A DNA stretch of 64,000 bases, taken from positions 1 to 64,000 of the forward strand of contig UQVS01000012.1 of NCBI GenBank assembly GCA_900544615.1, in the 5' to 3' direction. This document shows positions 59,865-64,000 of this stretch, in pieces; position 1 is the stretch's first letter; the number at the start of each line of letters is the position of its first letter. Below the pieces are notes generated by a model, which worked only from the letters and a program-made list of their open reading frames with translations, was not told where the DNA came from and made no database searches. The translations under genes and the position numbers were made by a program. The stretch comes from an uncultured Oscillibacter sp. Lineage in GTDB: Bacteria > Bacillota > Clostridia > Oscillospirales > Oscillospiraceae.

Positions 59865-60532
59865 ACTTGCTGCGGGAGCGGGAACAGCTTACGGAATACG
59901 GAAAACGCATGAGCCGGGACGGACTGTCCGTAGGAACCAGCGGAAATCTGAGCATCTATGTGCCGGAAGCGGGACTGATGGCCATTACGCCCTCCGGGCT
60001 GGATTATGAAGCCACCACCCCAGCGGATATCGTGGTCATGGATCTGGACGCCCATGTGGTGGAGGGGGAACGGAAGCCCTCCAGCGAATGGGCGCTGCAT
60101 ACGGCCTTTTACCGGCAGTATCCGGCAGCGCGGGCGGTGGTTCACACCCATTCCATGTACTGCACGGTGCTGGCCTGTCTTGGAAAGCCGCTGGAAGCGG
60201 TGCATTATGCCATTGCCGCCGCCGGAGCGGCCCGCGTGCCGGTGGCGCCCTATCGCCTGTTCGGCACGCCGGAGCTGGCGGAAGCGGCGGTGGAGACCTG
60301 CGGCGAGGGAAAGGCAGTGCTGCTGGGCAACCACGGTCTGGTGGTCTGGGAGAGCAGCCTGCCGAAAGCCTTTGCGCTGGCGCGGGATCTGGAATTCACG
60401 GCGGAGCTTCAGTGGCGGGCCATGGCGGTGGGCACGCCCAATATCCTGACGGACGGTCAGATGGCGGAAGCGCTGGAACGCTTCAAAACCTATGGCCAGC
60501 CGAAGAAGCAGGACGCGAAGAATACGAATTGA
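59861..60532 (+). CDS. Class II aldolase/adducin-family protein
   Basis: A 223-residue L-fuculose-phosphate aldolase-like enzyme. Motifs are GLSVGTSGNLS (substrate phosphate), ITPSGLDYE, the catalytic Glu in SSEWALHTAFYRQYP, zinc histidines in VVHTHSMYCT and a third in LLGNHGLVV. Such enzymes cleave sugar phosphates to DHAP and lactaldehyde or similar aldehydes; which one is unknown. It is translationally coupled to trkH, and no other sugar gene is adjacent. Confidence 0.88.
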   Translation: MNLLREREQLTEYGKRMSRDGLSVGTSGNLSIYVPEAGLMAITPSGLDYEATTPADIVVMDLDAHVVEGERKPSSEWALHTAFYRQYPAARAVVHTHSMYCTVLACLGKPLEAVHYAIAAAGAARVPVAPYRLFGTPELAEAAVETCGEGKAVLLGNHGLVVWESSLPKAFALARDLEFTAELQWRAMAVGTPNILTDGQMAEALERFKTYGQPKKQDAKNTN

Positions 60533-60546
60533 GATATGTGGAGGGA

Positions 60547-61041
60547 ATGAGCGTGCCGAGAACGACAGAGAACGCATGGAGTCCAAGAAAGCTGCTGAGC
60601 CTGACAGCGTGTGTTTTACTCCTGGCGGCAGCCGTAATTGTGCTTCCGGCCAGAAGCGCAGAGTCTCTTTTGTCCGGCAAGGGCGCAACGGAAGTTTCCT
60701 TTCAGTATGTGCATGCTTTGATCGGTGAGGACAGTTCAGGAACGTGTCCGCGTATCGAAGCCAGTGAGCCAGAAATGGGCGAGGTGAAGAACTTCTTACA
60801 GGATCTGAATATCCGCTGGCACGGTTTTCATGGAGATGTATACGATATAGATGTACCTGGTTACCATTTATATTTTTACGATGAGAGCAGCATGTCGCAG
60901 GTCGACATGTATATAAGCTCCACGGGCTATTTGTATTGTGGACATGCGACCTATCGAATCGTATCTTCCAGCCTGGAGAAAGTTTGGACTCAGCTCGACA
61001 GCCTATATAAGCTGGCTGATAATGGGGAATCATTTTCTTGA
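60547..61041 (+). CDS. Exported protein of unknown function
   Basis: A 164-residue protein. Residues about 14-36 (KLLSLTACVLLLAAAVIVLPARS) form a signal peptide or N-terminal anchor; there is no lipobox. The mature part has several aromatic-rich strands (VPGYHLYFYDE, VDMYISSTGYLYCGHATYRI) and no recognised domain. Base composition is more AT-rich than the neighbours in the second half, suggesting later acquisition. The ATG at 60547 is used; a GTG at 60553 has better spacing to GGAGGGA and may be the true start. A longer frame inside the aldolase gene is rejected. Confidence 0.6.
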   Translation: MSVPRTTENAWSPRKLLSLTACVLLLAAAVIVLPARSAESLLSGKGATEVSFQYVHALIGEDSSGTCPRIEASEPEMGEVKNFLQDLNIRWHGFHGDVYDIDVPGYHLYFYDESSMSQVDMYISSTGYLYCGHATYRIVSSSLEKVWTQLDSLYKLADNGESFS

Positions 61042-61060
61042 TGCAGCCTATAAACGAATG

Positions 61061-61110
61061 AAAAAGCCCCCGGAGGGGAACCATGGGTTCCTCTCCGGGG
61101 GCTTTTTAAT
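61061..61110 (+). terminator. Terminator between the exported protein gene and gdhA
   Basis: A long stem (AAAAAGCCCCCGGAG paired with CTCCGGGGGCTTTTT) with a GAACCATGGGTTC-type inner stem, bounded by A and T runs, so it serves both converging genes. Confidence 0.92.
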
Positions 61111-61148
61111 ACAAAAGGCGATCAAGGAAAGACTGACTGATTTGAAGA

Positions 61149-62498
61149 TCAGACAATCCCCTGGGCCAGCATGGCCTCGGCCACCTTCTTGAAGCCTGCC
61201 AGGTTGGCGCCGGCCACCAGGTTGCCCTCCTGGCCGTATTCCTTGGCGGCGTCGTTGATGTTGTGGAAGATGTTCACCATGATGTCGTGGAGCTTGGCGT
61301 CCACTTCCTCAAAGGTCCAGGAGTAGCGCATGGAGTTCTGGCTCATCTCCAGAGCGGAGGTGGCCACGCCGCCGGCGTTGGCTGCCTTGGCGGGAGCGAA
61401 CAGCAGACCGGCCTTCTGGATGATCTCAATGGCCTCAGGGGTAGAAGGCATATTAGCGCCTTCGGCAACCGCCATAGCGCCGCCCTTGACAATCTCCTCC
61501 GCCTCGGCAGCGGTGATCTCGTTCTGCGTGGCGCAGGGCAGGGCGATGTCGCAGGGGATCGACCAGATGCCGCGGAAGCCCTCGGTATAGGTACTGCCGG
61601 GAACGCGCTGGGCGTATTCCTTGATGCGGCCGCGATGACCCAGCTTGATGTCCTTCACCACATCCAGCTGGATGCCGTTGGGATCATGGATATAGCCGTT
61701 GGAATCGCTGAGAGCCACCACCTTGGCGCCCAGAGCGGTGGCCTTTTCACAGGCGAAGATGGCCACGTTGCCGCTGCCGGAGATGACCACGGTCTTGCCT
61801 GCGAAACTGTCGTTCTTCAGGCACTTGAGCATCTCTTCGGTGAGGTAGCACAGGCCGTAGCCGGTGGCCTCGGTACGGGCCAGAGAACCGCCGTAGGTCA
61901 GGCCCTTGCCGGTAAGCACGGCGGCGTCAAAGCTGTTGCGGAGACGCTTGTACTGGCCGAACAGGTAGCCGATCTCCCGGCCGCCGACGCCGATATCGCC
62001 GGCGGGTACGTCGGTGAACTGGCCAATGTGGCGCTGCAATTCCGTCATGAAGCTCTGGCAGAAACGCATAACTTCCGCGTCGGACTTGCCCTTGGGATCG
62101 AAGTCGCTGCCGCCCTTGCCGCCGCCGATGGGCAGGCCGGTCAGGCTGTTTTTCAGCACCTGCTCAAAGCCCAGGAACTTGAGAATGGACAGGTTCACCG
62201 TGGGGTGGAACCGCAGGCCGCCCTTGTAGGGGCCGATGGCGGAGTTGAACTGCACGCGGTAGCCGCGGTTGATCTGCACCTTGCCGCTGTCGTCCGTCCA
62301 GGGTACCCGGAAGGAAACCACGCGCTCAGGCTCCACAAAGCGCTCCAGCAGACCGGCCTGCTCCATTTCGGGGTGACGCTCCACCATAGGCTCCAGCCCC
62401 TCCAGAACCTCCAGAACGGCCTGATGGAATTCCTTCTGCTCAGGATCACGGGCCAGAACCTGGGCATAGACCCGCTTGCAATATTCATTGTTCAGCAT
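61149..62498 (-). CDS. gdhA: Glutamate dehydrogenase, hexameric
   Basis: A 449-residue GDH of the NADP-type hexameric family. Motifs: RGYRVQFNSAIGPYKGGLRFHP with the substrate lysine, PIGGGKGGSDFDPKGKSD with the catalytic Lys, PAGDIGVGGREIGY with the catalytic Asp, the VVISGSGNVAIFA Rossmann loop and the NAGGVATSALEMSQN motif. It makes glutamate from 2-oxoglutarate and ammonia. Coenzyme choice is not certain from sequence. AAAGGAG precedes the ATG. Confidence 0.96.
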   Translation of the reverse strand: MLNNEYCKRVYAQVLARDPEQKEFHQAVLEVLEGLEPMVERHPEMEQAGLLERFVEPERVVSFRVPWTDDSGKVQINRGYRVQFNSAIGPYKGGLRFHPTVNLSILKFLGFEQVLKNSLTGLPIGGGKGGSDFDPKGKSDAEVMRFCQSFMTELQRHIGQFTDVPAGDIGVGGREIGYLFGQYKRLRNSFDAAVLTGKGLTYGGSLARTEATGYGLCYLTEEMLKCLKNDSFAGKTVVISGSGNVAIFACEKATALGAKVVALSDSNGYIHDPNGIQLDVVKDIKLGHRGRIKEYAQRVPGSTYTEGFRGIWSIPCDIALPCATQNEITAAEAEEIVKGGAMAVAEGANMPSTPEAIEIIQKAGLLFAPAKAANAGGVATSALEMSQNSMRYSWTFEEVDAKLHDIMVNIFHNINDAAKEYGQEGNLVAGANLAGFKKVAEAMLAQGIV

Positions 62499-62640
62499 GG
62501 AAAATTGACTCCTTTCAAACTCCTCTGCGCGGGGAAAATTTTATGCTTTATATTACCAAATCAAAGCCGGATAGTCCAGTGTATTTTTGAACAAATATGA
62601 AAGAATCAGTGGGAAATCCTGCAATTTTATGCAATGGAAA

Positions 62641-62674
62641 CATCCCTGCTGTCCGCCTTGGGACAGCAGGGATG
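62641..62674 (-). terminator. Hairpin after the TIGR04255 gene
   Basis: A 14-bp perfect stem (62641-62654 with 62661-62674), 30 bp beyond the stop of the leftward gene. The T-run on the minus strand is short (GTTTCC). Confidence 0.7.
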
Positions 62675-62704
62675 AAAAACGTTTTTCTGACAGGAACAGG
62701 AGAC

Positions 62705-63484
62705 TCATACCCGTTCCATGGCATCCCGGAGCGTGTCGGTGACAGCGCCCTCAAAGACGCGGGCGGAGTGGCCGTGGAGGGTTTCCAGAGCGGCGGCGGC
62801 CAGACCGCAGGGGGTGCTGCCGCCCATGGAGAGATCCATGTCCAGAATGAACTTGATCTCGGTGTCCTGCGGCACGTTGGGGTTGTTGACTTTCAGACGG
62901 CCGGTTCCGGCGTGGATCTTGGCGGCGCAGCTGGAATCCAGCTTCATCTGGACGTCGTATCCGCAGGAGAGAATTTTGTCCTCGTTGATGTCTGCTTCGG
63001 CCAGAACGCCCAGATAGGCGGGGGCGATGAGCTGCCGCCAGGGCGTATCCTCCAGCCCCAGAGCCGTCCGGGAGATCAGGTTCAGATACCGCAGCCCCAC
63101 CCGCTGGAAATAGGCGGGCTTGTAGAGCTGGATGAACGCGGCCAGAGGCTTATCCAGCATCCGGGCAAATTCCTCCCAGCCGGGGTAGGACAGGGTGGAC
63201 AGAGCGATGAAATCCTTGGTGAGATTCAGCTTCCATCTGCCGTCCTGAGAGAGAAAATGGTAATTGGTGACGGGGGGCTGGGGTTCCGGCTTGCCGTTTA
63301 CCACTTTGGGGGGAAGCACGTCCTGCTTCCGGGCGTACTGGGGGAAATCCTCCCGGATACGCTCCTGAAAGTCGGCAGGCTCCACGTTGTTGATGGTGAG
63401 AATGGTGGGAAAGCGCAGCTGGCAGATGACCTCATGAGCCAGCGTTTTTTCGTAATGTGGATGGGGATGATCGGAAAGCAGCAT
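62705..63484 (-). CDS. TIGR04255-family protein
   Basis: A 259-residue protein of the TIGR04255 family (unknown function, scattered through bacteria). The family pattern includes an early LAHEVICQLRFP, YHFLSQDGRWKLNLTKDFIALSTLSYPGWEEF and the YFQRVGLRYLNLISR core. The family is often found near toxin or defence genes but here it is between gdhA and tspO. The second ATG after AAAGGAG is chosen. It is monocistronic. Confidence 0.85.
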   Translation of the reverse strand: MLLSDHPHPHYEKTLAHEVICQLRFPTILTINNVEPADFQERIREDFPQYARKQDVLPPKVVNGKPEPQPPVTNYHFLSQDGRWKLNLTKDFIALSTLSYPGWEEFARMLDKPLAAFIQLYKPAYFQRVGLRYLNLISRTALGLEDTPWRQLIAPAYLGVLAEADINEDKILSCGYDVQMKLDSSCAAKIHAGTGRLKVNNPNVPQDTEIKFILDMDLSMGGSTPCGLAAAALETLHGHSARVFEGAVTDTLRDAMERV

Positions 63485-63659
63485 CAAAAACACTCCTTTG
63501 CATGGGCTTTTTTGTGATGCTTATTGTAGCCCTCCCAAGGGAAAAAGTCAACGCTCCCATTTCTGGCTCCACAATCTGCAAGACCGCCGAGAGCGCATAA
63601 ATGCTCCGCTGCGGCCATATAATGGGGGAAGCGGATATCGCTTTGGGAGGAGGATGTTT

Positions 63660-64000
63660 ATGCAGAAAAAATGGAAGCAGCTGCTGGCCTGTCTGGCTGC
63701 CCCACTGGCGGCCGGGGGGCTGTCGGCGTGGCTGAGCCGGAAGGGCATGAAAGCCTCCGGCACCCTGCATAAGCCGCCGCTGTCTCCACCGGCGTGACTG
63801 TTCCCGGTGGCCTGGACGATCCTTTTCCTGCTGATGGGGCTGGTTTCCTGGCTGGTACTGCGGCAGCAGCGCCGCCTGCGGGCGGCGCTGCCGGTCTATG
63901 GTGTGCAGCTCTTTTTCAACTTTTTCTGGCCGCTGCTGTTCTTCCGGTGGGGACTGTTCCTTCCGGCGCTTTTCTGCTGGCGGCGCTGTGGGGACTGATC
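63660..64000 (+). pseudogene. tspO: TspO/MBR-family protein, interrupted, runs off the window
   Basis: The frame starts MQKKWKQLLACLAAPLAAGG and reaches KPPLSPP, then TGA at 63795-63797 stands where TspO proteins have the conserved Trp of PGWLFPVAW. The same frame continues LFPVAWTILFLLMGLVSWLV and VYGVQLFFNFFWPLLFF, family signatures. Near 63967 the match moves to another frame (AFLLAALWGLI), a second lesion. TspO proteins bind porphyrins or cholesterol-like ligands. GGGAGGAGG precedes the start. The end lies beyond the window. Two lesions favour a real pseudogene over one error. Confidence 0.85.

Overview
The window reads as a chromosomal segment of an anaerobic, endospore-forming Clostridia bacterium, most like the high-GC gut Oscillospiraceae (Oscillibacter, Lawsonibacter or Dysosmobacter type). 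This rests on gene content: a SCIFF peptide with its radical SAM maturase, stage II sporulation protein P, a trimeric [FeFe]-hydrogenase, a DUF1538 transporter with a P-II-like partner, an SLH-domain surface protein, and the Firmicutes-type SRP RNA-dnaX-ybaB order. The genus is inference; no 16S gene is present.

Layout. 1-3.7 kb: a DMT exporter, then a graveyard of mobile-element and gene fragments around tRNA-Ser(CGA), ending in an orphan PqqD-like gene and a truncated galE. 3.9-10.2 kb: a sugar-acid catabolic cluster of LysR regulator, SDR dehydrogenase, GntP permease, IlvD/Edd dehydratase and HpcH/HpaI aldolase. 10.2-14.4 kb: a 58-bp repeat, a dead IS200-type transposase, then the SCIFF peptide, its maturase and a decarboxylase-fold PLP enzyme. 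14.4-18.5 kb: scars of a conjugative element, an intact tyrosine recombinase, a 279-bp segment bounded by perfect 18-bp inverted repeats, and a protein made of two catalytically dead recombinase domains plus two winged helices. 18.5-21.1 kb: a large SLH surface protein. 21.2-25.1 kb: tatD, hpf, the P-II-like gene and the DUF1538 transporter. 25.4-27 kb: tRNA-Val(GAC) followed by a low-GC island holding an ABC permease fragment. 27-31.6 kb: hydCBA with three Rex-like operators upstream. 31.7-32.5 kb: a structured RNA, possibly a Moco riboswitch, ahead of a moaC/modC fusion relic. 32.6-64 kb: mostly housekeeping genes (asparaginase, SbcD-like nuclease, YbaK, NUDIX, YmdB, RNase Y, HtrA, endonuclease IV, SpoIIP, ThrH-like phosphatase, pyruvate kinase, dnaX-ybaB with SRP RNA, GluQRS, TrkA/TrkH, glutamate dehydrogenase), ending in a damaged tspO that runs off the edge.

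The strongest candidate for something undescribed is the 15.7-18.5 kb module. An intact tyrosine recombinase sits beside a segment bounded by inverted sites with the architecture of tyrosine-recombinase core sites (6-bp arms around an asymmetric 6-bp spacer). The segment contains a promoter-like sequence and a terminator-like hairpin, and it leads into the dead tandem-recombinase/winged-helix gene and then the S-layer-type gene. This looks like a possible phase-variation switch. A decayed paralogue of the dead recombinase lies at about 10.7 kb, so the family has been duplicated or mobile. Other signals worth a look are the Rex-like operator trio, the seven-cysteine SCIFF peptide, the Moco-like leader left in front of a broken molybdenum operon, and a pair of small helical proteins beside a ribbon-helix-helix regulator.
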